Shown here: piece by piece, positions 1-8,109 of the stretch
Position numbering within the stretch: the stretch's first letter is position 1
How the letters are laid out: every line of letters begins with the position of its first letter
NCBI RefSeq assembly: GCF_002901845.1
Contig: NZ_PPQE01000025.1
Location: 307,658 to 371,657 of the forward strand
DNA: 64,000 nt
Direction of reading: 5' to 3'
Origin: Staphylococcus hominis subsp. hominis
Lineage (GTDB): Bacteria; Bacillota; Bacilli; Staphylococcales; Staphylococcaceae
Translations under genes and position numbers: made by a program
The notes under the pieces: model-generated
What the model was told of the DNA's origin: nothing
Seen by the model: the letters and a program-made list of their open reading frames with translations, nothing else
Database searches by the model: none

Positions 1-1
1 T

Positions 2-49
2 TGGTTTGAAGAAAAATTCCCAGATATTAAACTATATAGTTTATTATAA
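2..49 (+). CDS. C-terminal end of an upstream gene (possibly prfC, release factor 3)
   Basis: An open frame enters the window and ends at a TAA at 47-49, giving the last 15 residues WFEEKFPDIKLYSLL. The acidic/aromatic C-terminus looks like a real protein end. In staphylococci the gene before this terC/htrA pair is, from memory, prfC (peptide chain release factor 3), so that is the best guess, but 15 residues cannot prove it. Confidence 0.45.
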   Translation, partial: WFEEKFPDIKLYSLL

Positions 50-114
50 AAAATGACAATATAAGGTTTAATTTAAAATAATAATAAAGAGATACAATAT
101 TTTTAGCTTTAACA

Positions 115-144
115 TTGTTTATATATACCAAATCTGGTTATAAT
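115..144 (+). promoter_or_regulatory. Sigma-A promoter of the terC riboswitch leader
   Basis: TTGTTT at 115-120 and a perfect TATAAT at 139-144 are separated by 18 bases. They lie about 35 bases upstream of the conserved start of the riboswitch, so the transcript would begin near 151 and carry the whole leader. Confidence 0.6.
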
Positions 145-174
145 ACTCTTAACAAATAAATACCTATGACTTAA

Positions 175-325
175 TGTCAGAGGGGAGTAACTTGAGAATT
201 TGAGGGGCTATATTACTAACATCTTAAATTCAGCATTTTATCGTCATTACGAAGTTGATACTTCCGGTAAAATGAGCAAATTTGCTAAGTGAGACCTTTG
301 CTATGAATTAGCATAGGTCTTTTTA
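175..325 (+). promoter_or_regulatory. yybP-ykoY (manganese) riboswitch upstream of terC
   Basis: The leader shows both conserved strands of the yybP-ykoY aptamer: AGGGGAGTAAC at 181-191 and GAGACCTTTGC at 291-301, with a central arm between them (GATACTTCCGGTA at 257-269). The 3' aptamer strand is also the 5' arm of a terminator hairpin at 292-325, the usual architecture of this class. Family knowledge: these riboswitches bind Mn2+ and control TerC/MntP-type exporters, and the downstream gene is a TerC protein. Inference: Mn2+ stabilises the aptamer, prevents the terminator and turns terC on. Confidence 0.86.
292..325 (+). terminator. Riboswitch expression-platform terminator
   Basis: AGACCTTTGCT (292-302) pairs with AGCATAGGTCT (310-320) with one mismatch, around a 7-base loop, followed by a U run. 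The 5' arm is shared with the aptamer, so ligand binding and termination exclude each other. Confidence 0.75.
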
Positions 326-358
326 TTTGTAAAAAATAAATAAAGGAGCTGTCTTTTC

Positions 359-1156
359 ATGGATCCAAGCTTAATTTTACCTTATTTGTGGGTAATATTA
401 GTGTTAGTATTTTTAGAAGGATTACTAGCAGCAGATAACGCGGTTGTAATGGCAGTAATGGTTAAGCATTTACCACCAGCACAGCGTAAAAAAGCATTAT
501 TCTATGGTTTACTAGGAGCATTTATTTTCCGTTTTATTGCTTTATTTTTAATTAGTATTATTGTGAATTTCTGGTTTATTCAAGCGATTGGTGCTGCATA
601 CTTAATTTTCATGTCTATTAGAAATCTTTGGAATTTCTTCCATAAGAAAGATGAAGAGGAACAAGTTGGGGATGAACATCATTATGATGAAACTGGCGCT
701 GAAAAGAAAGTAAGTGCTGGAAAATTTTGGGCTACCGTATTTAAAGTAGAGTTTGCTGACATTGCCTTTGCAATTGATTCTATGTTAGCAGCAATGGCTA
801 TTGCAGTGACACTTCCTAAGATGGGTATTCATTTTGGCGGTATGGATTTAGGTCAATTTGGAGTCATGTTCATCGGGGGTATGATTGGTGTTATTTTAAT
901 GCGTTTTGCAGCAACATGGTTTGTTGATTTATTAAATAAATATCCAGGTTTAGAAGGTGCCGCTTTCGCAATTGTTGGCTGGGTAGGTATTAAATTAGTA
1001 GTTATCGTATTAGCTCATCCAGATATTGGCGTATTATCAGAAGATTTCCCACATAGTACGTTATGGCAAGCAATCTTCTGGACTGTAATGATTTTATTAG
1101 TTGTGATTGGATGGTTAACATCAGTACGAAAAAATAAAAAGAATGCTAAGCATTAG
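359..1156 (+). CDS. TerC family integral membrane protein, probable Mn2+ exporter
   Basis: A 265-residue polytopic protein with about seven hydrophobic segments. It carries the two TerC acidic signatures, EGLLAADNAVVMA near residues 20-32 and EFADIAFAIDSML near 130-142, whose Asp/Glu residues are thought to bind metal. The length is typical of bacterial TerC. The ATG is preceded by GGAG with 10-base spacing. TerC/Alx/MeeF-type proteins export manganese and help metallate secreted enzymes. The manganese riboswitch in its leader supports that role here. It forms its own unit, closed by a strong terminator directly downstream. Confidence 0.9.
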   Translation: MDPSLILPYLWVILVLVFLEGLLAADNAVVMAVMVKHLPPAQRKKALFYGLLGAFIFRFIALFLISIIVNFWFIQAIGAAYLIFMSIRNLWNFFHKKDEEEQVGDEHHYDETGAEKKVSAGKFWATVFKVEFADIAFAIDSMLAAMAIAVTLPKMGIHFGGMDLGQFGVMFIGGMIGVILMRFAATWFVDLLNKYPGLEGAAFAIVGWVGIKLVVIVLAHPDIGVLSEDFPHSTLWQAIFWTVMILLVVIGWLTSVRKNKKNAKH

Positions 1157-1167
1157 ATATAATCGAT

Positions 1168-1208
1168 ACCTTTTGAAGTTTTTTATAAGAGACTTCAAAA
1201 GGTTTTTT
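1168..1208 (+). terminator. Intrinsic terminator after terC
   Basis: Perfect 12-bp stem ACCTTTTGAAGT/ACTTCAAAAGGT with a 12-base loop, followed by a run of T. Confidence 0.9.
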
Positions 1209-1389
1209 CAATTAATAAATATTTGTATAATATTTTTAGAAAATATTTGACAATCGTTTGCTTATTAACACTAATGATATTAAAATTTAAGTAATATATA
1301 AATTAATTCAGATAGATATATAACCACATAAAAGTAAATCATTTTTTTAGTGATATATATTGTGATTTCAAGGTTAGGAGTGGGCATCT

Positions 1390-3249
1390 TTGGATAATGA
1401 TAAAAAACAAGTGATACCGCGTAGTAAATATGGGCGTAAACGTCACGAATACTTTCATAATGAAGAACGCGAGGAACGTATTGAACGTGAAAGACAAAAG
1501 CGTGAACATTTAGCGGAAAAAGAACAGCATCAAGCAAAAGTAAATGAAGAACGTGTCAAAGATAATTTAAGAAAAGCTAGAATTGAGAAATTAACACAAG
1601 AAGAAATTCAACAACAACAACATTTAGCTAAGTTAAGATCAAAAAGAGATGCATCAAAAACAGCTAAGAAAAATAATAGGCATCATTTAACTCTGCCTGA
1701 AGAACAACATCTTAAACAAGAAGACATACATAATGAGAAATTGAAACAGCAAAAACCAATTTCGAGTAATGGCTCAAAAAGTGAAAATGAAACGAATAAA
1801 TCTATAGAACCAACTTATAGTAGATTGAATAAAAATAATGAATCTCGTCAAAAGTCTAAAAAAGAAAAAGACAATCAGCATAATGATACAATTAAAACAC
1901 AATCTAAACATCCAACAATAACTGAAGAATCATACACTTCAACTAAGGATAAAGAATCAATCGATACTGAGAAAGAACAAATGTCAACTCAGCAACATTC
2001 AACTCAAGTAGAACATACTAAGAGTGAACAATCAAAGCACATATCTAATTCTGATAAGAATACGACAGAAAATATATCGGATCAACAACCTCATGAATCA
2101 CATGAACAATCAGCAAATGATACACAAAATAAGATCGTTGACTTTTTAAAAGAACATTGGATTAAAATTTTAATCGCAATTGCTTTAATATTAATCTTAG
2201 TTTTAGTAAAAGCTATTTTTACTGAACCTTCTCAAGAGCAACATTCAAATCAAACACATACACAAGATAAGAAGTACACAACAACTATGAAAAACGCTAA
2301 TAATACTGTCAGATCAGTGGTAACAGTAGAAAGTGACGCACCTAAGAATATTTCAGTTCAAACAACAAATTCAAAATCAGATAATGAACTTGGCTCAGGT
2401 GTCGTCTACAAAACTGTAGGCGATACTTTTTTTGTATTAACAAATACGCATATTGTTGGTGAAGCGGATAAAGTTAAGATTACATATGGAGAGAATAAAA
2501 GTATAAAAGGTGACGTTGTCGGAAAAGATAAATGGTCAGATATTGCAGTAGTAAAAGCAAAAATCAATAATAAAAATATTAAACCTATCCATATTGGAAA
2601 TTCAAATAAATTAGTTTTAGGGGAATCGATATTAATTGTAGGTAATCCTCTAGGAGAAGAGTTTAGAAATACGGTATCTAAAGGGATTATTTCAGGGTTA
2701 AATCGATTGGTTCCTGTTGATTTTGATAAAGATAATAAAAATGATGAATTGATGCAAACGTTTCAAATTGATGCTTCCGTTAATCCAGGACATTCAGGTG
2801 GAGCTGTAGTTAATAAAGATGGGGAGCTTATTGGTATCGTCTCATTAAAAATTAATATGCCAAGTATAGAAGGAATGGGTTTTGCTATTCCCATTAATGA
2901 AGCTAAATCAATTGCTAAAGAGCTTGAAAAAAATGGGAAAGTAAATTATCCCAATACTGGAATAGCTTTAGAAAATGTGAATGACTTAAATCATTATGAA
3001 CGCTCACTTTTAAAATTACCTAATGATATAAATGATGGGATTTTAGTGAAAAAATTAAAAGATGGCGGTTTAGGTAAAAAATCAGGTTTAAAAATTGGTG
3101 ATGTCATTGTAAAATTAGAAGGTAAAACATTAAAAGATAATTTGCAGTATAGACACATCCTGTTTAACCATCGACAAGATTTAAAAACGTTATCGGCTAA
3201 AATTTACAGAGATGGAAATATTCAAGATATAGAAATTAATTTGAAATGA
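1390..3249 (+). CDS. HtrA-like membrane-anchored serine protease (DegP/PDZ)
   Basis: A 619-residue protein starting at TTG behind GGAG. Residues 1-255 are a very charged, Lys/Glu/Gln/Ser-rich cytoplasmic region. One transmembrane helix follows (about 257-277). Then comes a trypsin-like domain with catalytic His354 (NTHIV), Asp384 (WSDIAVV) and Ser469 in GHSGG, where most HtrA proteins have GNSGG. A PDZ domain covers roughly the last 100 residues. The family degrades or refolds misfolded secreted proteins at the outer face of the membrane. ktrB starts 18 bases downstream behind its own Shine-Dalgarno sequence, so the two are probably co-transcribed. A TTGACA box at 1257-1262 could be a -35 element, but its -10 is poor. 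Staphylococci have two HtrA paralogues and I cannot say with certainty which this is. Confidence 0.9.
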   Translation: MDNDKKQVIPRSKYGRKRHEYFHNEEREERIERERQKREHLAEKEQHQAKVNEERVKDNLRKARIEKLTQEEIQQQQHLAKLRSKRDASKTAKKNNRHHLTLPEEQHLKQEDIHNEKLKQQKPISSNGSKSENETNKSIEPTYSRLNKNNESRQKSKKEKDNQHNDTIKTQSKHPTITEESYTSTKDKESIDTEKEQMSTQQHSTQVEHTKSEQSKHISNSDKNTTENISDQQPHESHEQSANDTQNKIVDFLKEHWIKILIAIALILILVLVKAIFTEPSQEQHSNQTHTQDKKYTTTMKNANNTVRSVVTVESDAPKNISVQTTNSKSDNELGSGVVYKTVGDTFFVLTNTHIVGEADKVKITYGENKSIKGDVVGKDKWSDIAVVKAKINNKNIKPIHIGNSNKLVLGESILIVGNPLGEEFRNTVSKGIISGLNRLVPVDFDKDNKNDELMQTFQIDASVNPGHSGGAVVNKDGELIGIVSLKINMPSIEGMGFAIPINEAKSIAKELEKNGKVNYPNTGIALENVNDLNHYERSLLKLPNDINDGILVKKLKDGGLGKKSGLKIGDVIVKLEGKTLKDNLQYRHILFNHRQDLKTLSAKIYRDGNIQDIEINLK

Positions 3250-3267
3250 CATTGAGGTGACAAACTA

Positions 3268-4626
3268 ATGTCTATTTTCAGTAAATTATTCAAAAAATCA
3301 ACGCCTCAACAAGGTATTGTTTTATATTATTTAATTGCAATTGTCGTTGCATTTTTATTACTCAATTTACCTTTTGTACATAAACCTGGCGTGAAGGTAA
3401 GTCCTATAGATACGTTGTTTGTAGCTGTATCTGGAATTAGTGTGACCGGTTTAACGCCAGTCAGTATTATTGATACCTATTCATCATTTGGCCAACTTAT
3501 CATTTTAATTATCTTAAACATCGGTGGCATAGGCGTAATGGCGATAGGTACAGTGTTGTGGGTAGTACTTGGTAAACACATTGGTATGCGCGAACGTCAA
3601 CTTATTATGCTTGATAATAATAAAGACACAATGAGTGGGACAGTTAAGCTTATTATTGAAATTGTTAAAACAATCATGACTATCGAAATTGTAGGTGCAC
3701 TCTTGCTTGCATTTTATTTTTACAGAGACAATCCTGATTTGAAAAATGCTTTAATGCAAGGTTTGTTTGTATCTATTTCAGCTACTACAAATGGTGGGTT
3801 AGATATTACTGGTCAATCGCTAGTTCCATATGCCAAGGATTACTTTGTACAAACTATTGTAATGTTTTTAATTATTCTTGGATCAATTGGTTTTCCAGTA
3901 TTACTTGAAATCAGAGCTTATATACGAAATAGAGTAAGTCATTTTAGATTTTCTTTATTTACTAAAATTACAACAACTACTTACTTTTTCTTATTTATAT
4001 CTGGATTTTTATCTATTTTAGCACTTGAGTACAATCATGCATTCAAAGGATATAATTGGCATCAATCTTTATTCTATGCATTATTTCAATCTGCAACTAC
4101 ACGTAGTGCTGGATTACAAACCATTGATGTGACATACTTTAGTGATGCAACAAATGTCATTATGAGTATTCTCATGTTTATTGGATCTTCTCCGAGTTCA
4201 GTAGGAGGAGGTATTCGAACAACGACATTTGCGATACTTATTTTATTTGTGATTAATTTTAATAACAATACAGAAAAATCATCGATTAAAGTATTTAATA
4301 GAGAAATTCATACCATCGATATACAGCGTTCTTTTGCTGTGTTTATAATGGCGACAGTACTTACTTTTGTAAGTATCATTATTATATTAGCAGCAGAAGC
4401 CAATAATTTATCATTCTTACAGGTATTTTTTGAAGTCATGTCTGCATTTGGAACATGTGGCCTATCACTTGGGGTGACAGATAATATTAGCAGTATTACT
4501 AAGGTAGTCTTAATGCTTCTTATGTTTATAGGACGTGTCGGTTTAATATCATTTATTATTATGATATCTGGGCGTAAAGAACCTGATAAATTTAGTTATC
4601 CAAAAGAAAGAATTCAAATTGGATAA
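3268..4626 (+). CDS. ktrB: Potassium uptake protein, TrkH/KtrB family
   Basis: A 452-residue membrane protein of usual KtrB length. It has the four pore loops of the TrkH/Ktr superfamily: GISVTGLTPV (near residue 56), SATTNGGLDITG (near 171), QSATTRSAGLQT (near 273) and SAFGTCGLSLGV (near 391). The single glycine in each loop forms the K+ filter. KtrB is the ion-conducting subunit and works with a cytoplasmic KtrA/KtrC RCK ring encoded elsewhere. A GAGGTG Shine-Dalgarno precedes the ATG. Staphylococci encode both KtrB and KtrD; I chose ktrB from its position beside htrA, so the symbol is less certain than the family. Confidence 0.88.
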   Translation: MSIFSKLFKKSTPQQGIVLYYLIAIVVAFLLLNLPFVHKPGVKVSPIDTLFVAVSGISVTGLTPVSIIDTYSSFGQLIILIILNIGGIGVMAIGTVLWVVLGKHIGMRERQLIMLDNNKDTMSGTVKLIIEIVKTIMTIEIVGALLLAFYFYRDNPDLKNALMQGLFVSISATTNGGLDITGQSLVPYAKDYFVQTIVMFLIILGSIGFPVLLEIRAYIRNRVSHFRFSLFTKITTTTYFFLFISGFLSILALEYNHAFKGYNWHQSLFYALFQSATTRSAGLQTIDVTYFSDATNVIMSILMFIGSSPSSVGGGIRTTTFAILILFVINFNNNTEKSSIKVFNREIHTIDIQRSFAVFIMATVLTFVSIIIILAAEANNLSFLQVFFEVMSAFGTCGLSLGVTDNISSITKVVLMLLMFIGRVGLISFIIMISGRKEPDKFSYPKERIQIG

Positions 4627-4639
4627 ACAGAGAAAGGAA

Positions 4640-4682
4640 AGTGGGATACATTCATTTTGAATTCGTTATCCCACTCTTTTTT
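4640..4682 (+). terminator. Intrinsic terminator after ktrB
   Basis: AGTGGGATA (4640-4648) pairs perfectly with TATCCCACT (4667-4675), with an inner ATTC/GAAT helix, then TTTTTT. Confidence 0.85.
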
Positions 4683-4750
4683 GTATATAGATAGTTATGT
4701 TTTAAATGAAAAAGTAATATCGTTATTGAAATGAATCGTGATACCAATCA

Positions 4751-4791
4751 AAAAACCTTTTCTTAGTTTTAGCAACTAAGAAAAGGTTTTT
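4751..4791. terminator. Bidirectional terminator between ktrB and the CPBP gene
   Basis: Perfect 18-bp inverted repeat (4751-4768 with 4774-4791) around a 5-base loop, with A and T runs on the flanks. It ends the leftward CPBP gene, whose stop codon lies inside the right arm, and backs up termination after ktrB. Confidence 0.9.
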
Positions 4792-5392
4792 ATCCATGAA
4801 AAATAAGTAATAAAATGATGGCAACAATTTGACCTAAAGACGATGTAACAATACGTCTTGTATACTGATAACTCAATGATAATATGACTTGAGCTATAAA
4901 GATAAAAATAACAATCCACCATTTATCAAGATAGATAAATAAAGAACTAGAACATAATGCAGGTATTAAAATTGTTATCCAGCGAGGTAGTCTGAATTTA
5001 TTTAACTCTTTTTGTAAGACAGCACGCATGTATAACTCATGACAAGGAATGACAAATAAGATAGTAATTAACATTTGCCATTTAAAATATACACCCGTTC
5101 TTGATAATTCTTTAATTAATTCGGTATAAGTAATTTGTGACGATATAAGTGAAAATATAAGTTGTATTATCACTAATACAACACCTGTGATTACTCCCAC
5201 ACCAATAGAGGTTAATAGACGTTTTGATGTGATATCCCGTTGATAAAATACATAACTAATGCCAGCAATTAACATTATACCAGTATATAAATACCAATAT
5301 TCTTGATGTTCTCCCCACATTATAAATAAGATGAGATGAAATACAATAAAACTTGCAACAAACCAAATTAAGGGTTTAGATGTATTTTTCAT
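4790..5392 (-). CDS. CPBP/CAAX-like intramembrane metalloprotease family protein
   Basis: A 200-residue protein with about six hydrophobic helices. The segment CHELYMRAVLQKELN near residue 120 resembles the CPBP motif EExxxR, but the first Glu is His here. I see no clean second and third catalytic motif apart from a terminal LLIFHG. The fold is therefore plausible and the activity doubtful. Relatives act in prenyl-protein processing, bacteriocin immunity or regulated proteolysis. It faces ktrB convergently, shares a bidirectional terminator with it, and lies 15 bases after a small DUF2187 gene on the same strand, suggesting a two-gene operon. Confidence 0.6.
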   Translation of the reverse strand: MKNTSKPLIWFVASFIVFHLILFIMWGEHQEYWYLYTGIMLIAGISYVFYQRDITSKRLLTSIGVGVITGVVLVIIQLIFSLISSQITYTELIKELSRTGVYFKWQMLITILFVIPCHELYMRAVLQKELNKFRLPRWITILIPALCSSSLFIYLDKWWIVIFIFIAQVILSLSYQYTRRIVTSSLGQIVAIILLLIFHG

Positions 5393-5407
5393 TTAATATT
5401 AACCTTC

Positions 5408-5584
5408 TTATTCAACGATTTTATATCGTTTGTGATTAATAACTGTTTTTTCAGGTAAATCTAGTTCATTAAAATTTTCCATAATTGTCAAATCAACAAT
5501 AACTGAATTATCATTAATTTTTTCAACACGGCCTCTTAAACCGTCATAAAATTCTACAATATTTCCAACTTCTGCAACAGTCAT
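5408..5584 (-). CDS. DUF2187 (YkvS-like) small protein
   Basis: A 58-residue protein reading MTVAEVGNIVEFYDGLRGRVEKI at its start, after a strong GAGGAGG Shine-Dalgarno. Short beta-rich proteins of this kind (DUF2187, YkvS in Bacillus) look like small KOW/SH3-type barrels, but no function is established. It is immediately upstream of the CPBP gene on the same strand. Confidence 0.75.
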   Translation of the reverse strand: MTVAEVGNIVEFYDGLRGRVEKINDNSVIVDLTIMENFNELDLPEKTVINHKRYKIVE

Positions 5585-5772
5585 TTCGAGTCCTCCTCAA
5601 ATCATAGCTAGACTATATTGTACTAAAATTTACACTACAAATAAACAAATATATACTAAAATTAGAAAATATTATATTATTTTTGAAAATAATGCCATAA
5701 TTAAGTTAAACAATCGATAATGGATGATGTATTGCATTATTAAATTTTAAAAGAAAGAGAAAGGTGAGTACT

Positions 5773-6762
5773 ATGAAATTTGTAAGTAATAATAATATTA
5801 CTGACCCTACAATTAACCTAGCTATGGAAGAATATGTACTTAAACATTTACCTGCAGATGATAGTTACTTTTTATTTTATGTTAATGAACCCTCAATCAT
5901 TGTAGGTAAAAATCAAAATACAATTGAAGAAGTTAATAAACAGTATATAGATGATCATCATATTCATGTTGTACGACGAATTTCTGGAGGAGGAGCTGTG
6001 TATCATGATAAAGGAAATTTGAATTTTAGCTTTGTAACGAGTGATGATGGTAACAGTTTTCATAACTTTAAGAAATTCACTGAGCCTATTGTTCAAGCTT
6101 TACAATCTATGGGTGTAGATGCAGAAATGACAGGCCGTAATGACATTCAAGTAGGCGCAGCTAAAATTTCCGGAAATGCTATGGTTAAGGTTAAAAATCG
6201 TATGTTTAGTCATGGTACATTAATGCTAAATAGCGATTTAGAAGAAGTACAAAACGCTTTAAAAGTGAACCCTAAAAAAATTCAATCTAAAGGTGTGAAG
6301 TCTGTACGTAAACGCGTAGCAAATATTGAAGAATTTTTAGATGACTCTATTACAATTGATCAATTTAAGCAAATTATTTTAAAAACCATCTTTGGTGAGC
6401 ATGAAGTAGAGGAATATCATTTAACGAAAGAAGATTGGAACAATATTAAGCAATTAAGCAATGAAAAATATCGTACTTGGGATTGGAATTATGGTAAAAA
6501 TCCTAAATATAATTTTGAACGGGACGAGAAGTTTGAAAAAGGATTCATTCAAGTTAAATTTGATGTCAAAAAAGGAAAAATTGAACATGCTAAAATCTTT
6601 GGCGATTTCTTTGGAGAAGGAAATGTCAATGAATTAGAAGATGCTTTAGTAGGAACATTACACGATTATACTCATATAAAAGAAGTAATGGAAGACTATG
6701 ACTTTTATCATTACTTTGGTGATATTGATAAAGACAGTATATTGAAATTAATGGCGTATTAG
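5773..6762 (+). CDS. lplA: Lipoate-protein ligase A
   Basis: A 329-residue ligase that activates lipoate with ATP and transfers it to lipoyl domains (GcvH and the E2 subunits). The lipoate-binding signature RRISGGGAVYHDKGNLNFSF is near residues 69-88, the lysine-containing GRNDIQVGAAKISGNA segment follows near 121, and an accessory C-terminal domain completes the family's usual length. A GTG at 5764 is possible, but it sits inside the Shine-Dalgarno AAAGGTGAG; the ATG at 5773 has proper spacing. By position this is probably LplA1 of staphylococci. Confidence 0.92.
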   Translation: MKFVSNNNITDPTINLAMEEYVLKHLPADDSYFLFYVNEPSIIVGKNQNTIEEVNKQYIDDHHIHVVRRISGGGAVYHDKGNLNFSFVTSDDGNSFHNFKKFTEPIVQALQSMGVDAEMTGRNDIQVGAAKISGNAMVKVKNRMFSHGTLMLNSDLEEVQNALKVNPKKIQSKGVKSVRKRVANIEEFLDDSITIDQFKQIILKTIFGEHEVEEYHLTKEDWNNIKQLSNEKYRTWDWNYGKNPKYNFERDEKFEKGFIQVKFDVKKGKIEHAKIFGDFFGEGNVNELEDALVGTLHDYTHIKEVMEDYDFYHYFGDIDKDSILKLMAY

Positions 6763-6771
6763 TTTCAATAT

Positions 6772-6811
6772 AAAAGAGGAGTCAAATTGTAGAAACAATG
6801 GCTCTTTTTTT
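6772..6811 (+). terminator. Probable terminator after lplA
   Basis: AAAAGA pairs with TCTTTT and GTCA...TTGT with ACAATGGC, with small bulges, followed by a long T run. The stem is imperfect. Confidence 0.5.
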
Positions 6812-6814
6812 ATA

Positions 6815-6847
6815 TAAAAAAACTCTTTACTTAAAAAGTAAAGAGTT
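6815..6847 (-). terminator. Native terminator of the tRNA-Asn/tRNA-Ser operon, now cut off by the prophage
   Basis: Perfect 12-bp stem (6821-6832 with 6836-6847), followed on the minus strand by a run of T. It lies a few bases beyond the left att core, so before integration it stood just downstream of the 3' end of tRNA-Ser. Confidence 0.85.
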
Positions 6848-6851
6848 AAAT

Positions 6852-6867
6852 GACGGAAACGGAGGGA
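6852..6867. repeat. attL core
   Basis: 16-bp GACGGAAACGGAGGGA, identical to 48461-48476. The bases on either side differ between the copies, so the identical core is exactly 16 bp. Confidence 0.9.
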
Positions 6868-6905
6868 ATGTCTGTTGCCTTTAAATAGGCGTTTTTAAGC
6901 ACTTC

Positions 6906-6924
6906 GTTGTCGACTTGTTGTCGG
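6906..6924. promoter_or_regulatory. Integrase arm-type sites, left arm
   Basis: GTTGTCGAC (6906-6914) and GTTGTCGG (6917-6924) are direct repeats 11 bases apart, about one helical turn. The same word occurs four times beside attR, which is the pattern expected for integrase arm-binding sites. Confidence 0.65.
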
Positions 6925-6935
6925 TTTAAGATACC

Positions 6936-7997
6936 TTAGAAAAAAGAGAGTTTTGAATCTAACATTTCATCTTCTTGTAACTTCATTTCATCTAGTAAAT
7001 GACTATACACTCGCCATGTAATTTCTATGTTGGCATGGCCAAGTCTTTTACTAACATATTGTATACTAAACCCATGGCCTAATAACATGGAAGCGTGAGT
7101 ATGTCGTAATGAGTGAAGTCCATAGTCACTTTTTAATTCATGTTTGGCCAGAATATTTCTCATTGCAGTTGTCACTGCTTTATTAGTGATGAGTGAAACA
7201 CCAGTATTAAATATATATCCATCTTTATGAAGTGGTCTAGAATTGATTACTTCTATTATGTGTTTCATATCTTTAGAAGTAATTGTCACATAACGATCAG
7301 CTGATTTTGTTTTAGTTCCTCTTAAATGAATAGTATTCTTACTCTTATTAATATCCATTCTTTTGAGTTTCTGAACTTCTCCAAATCTTGCGCCAGTCGC
7401 AATTAGAATATAAATTGCTAGGTATGATAAATGTGATTTAGTTGAAGCGGTCTGTTTTAACAGTTGATAATCTTTTAAAGATAAATACTTTTGTTTTTCA
7501 CTCATTGCTGCTTTTTTCTCATATATTGGCGCATTCCAAGTTGGATCTTTATAAATAAGTCTTTCATTTAATGCGTCTTTAAAAGCTTGAGAGAAACAAT
7601 TATTAAGTTTTTTTACGCTTTCTTTTGTTCTACCTTCTTTTCGACCACCAATAAATTGACCTTCAGCATATTCTTTAAGCATTTCTCTATAACCTAATTG
7701 GCTAACATCTTTGATAAGAATAGAGCCGAATTTTTCTTCAAAGACATTTAAAGCACTATAATATCTATTTAGCGTAGACTGAGACACTCTATCTACTTTA
7801 TTAACTTTTATCCATCTTTCAAAGTATTCTATAAAAGTAATATCATCTGCTAATTGGCCACCTCTACTCAAATCAATATATAATTCTTTTTCAGCTTGTG
7901 AAGCATCTCTTTTAGTTCTAAAACCTCTTTTTCTGTATCTCTTACCATTATATTGAAAGTCATAAGTCCAAGTGCTATTGATTTTTTTTACAGACAT
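6936..7997 (-). CDS. int: Tyrosine-type phage integrase
   Basis: A 353-residue site-specific recombinase. The N-terminus (KINSTWTYDFQYNGKRYRKR) is an AP2-like arm-binding domain, followed by a SAM-like core-binding region (about 55-150) and the catalytic domain. Catalytic residues are visible: Arg204 (ATGARFGE), Lys229 or Lys231, His295-x-x-Arg298 (HSLRHTH), His321 (LGHANIEIT) and nucleophile Tyr331 (RVYSHL). It recombines attP with the 3' end of tRNA-Ser. The gene lies 68 bases from attL, reads towards it, and is preceded by its own Shine-Dalgarno and a LexA-like box. An upstream terminator isolates it from the lipoprotein gene. Confidence 0.97.
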   Translation of the reverse strand: MSVKKINSTWTYDFQYNGKRYRKRGFRTKRDASQAEKELYIDLSRGGQLADDITFIEYFERWIKVNKVDRVSQSTLNRYYSALNVFEEKFGSILIKDVSQLGYREMLKEYAEGQFIGGRKEGRTKESVKKLNNCFSQAFKDALNERLIYKDPTWNAPIYEKKAAMSEKQKYLSLKDYQLLKQTASTKSHLSYLAIYILIATGARFGEVQKLKRMDINKSKNTIHLRGTKTKSADRYVTITSKDMKHIIEVINSRPLHKDGYIFNTGVSLITNKAVTTAMRNILAKHELKSDYGLHSLRHTHASMLLGHGFSIQYVSKRLGHANIEITWRVYSHLLDEMKLQEDEMLDSKLSFF

Positions 7998-8049
7998 AAT
8001 TTTCCTTCCTTTCTAAAATGATGATTGTATTAAAAACTCACCTCCTTAA

Positions 8050-8063
8050 AGAACGTATGTTCG
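8050..8063 (-). promoter_or_regulatory. LexA (SOS) box upstream of int
   Basis: On the minus strand CGAACATACGTTCT fits the Gram-positive LexA pattern CGAAC-N4-GTTC. It lies about 50 bases before the integrase ATG, downstream of a TAAAAT that could serve as -10, and inside the interval bounded by the lipoprotein terminator and int. Confidence 0.6.
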
Positions 8064-8074
8064 TTATTTTAGTT

Positions 8075-8104
8075 AAAAAATAATAAGGGTAGGTGGACTA
8101 CCCT
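8075..8104 (-). terminator. Terminator between the lipoprotein gene and int
   Basis: AGGGTAG (8086-8092) pairs with CTACCCT (8098-8104). On the minus strand the stem is followed by TTATTATTTTTT. It lies just after the lipoprotein stop codon. Confidence 0.6.
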
Positions 8105-8109
8105 AAAAA

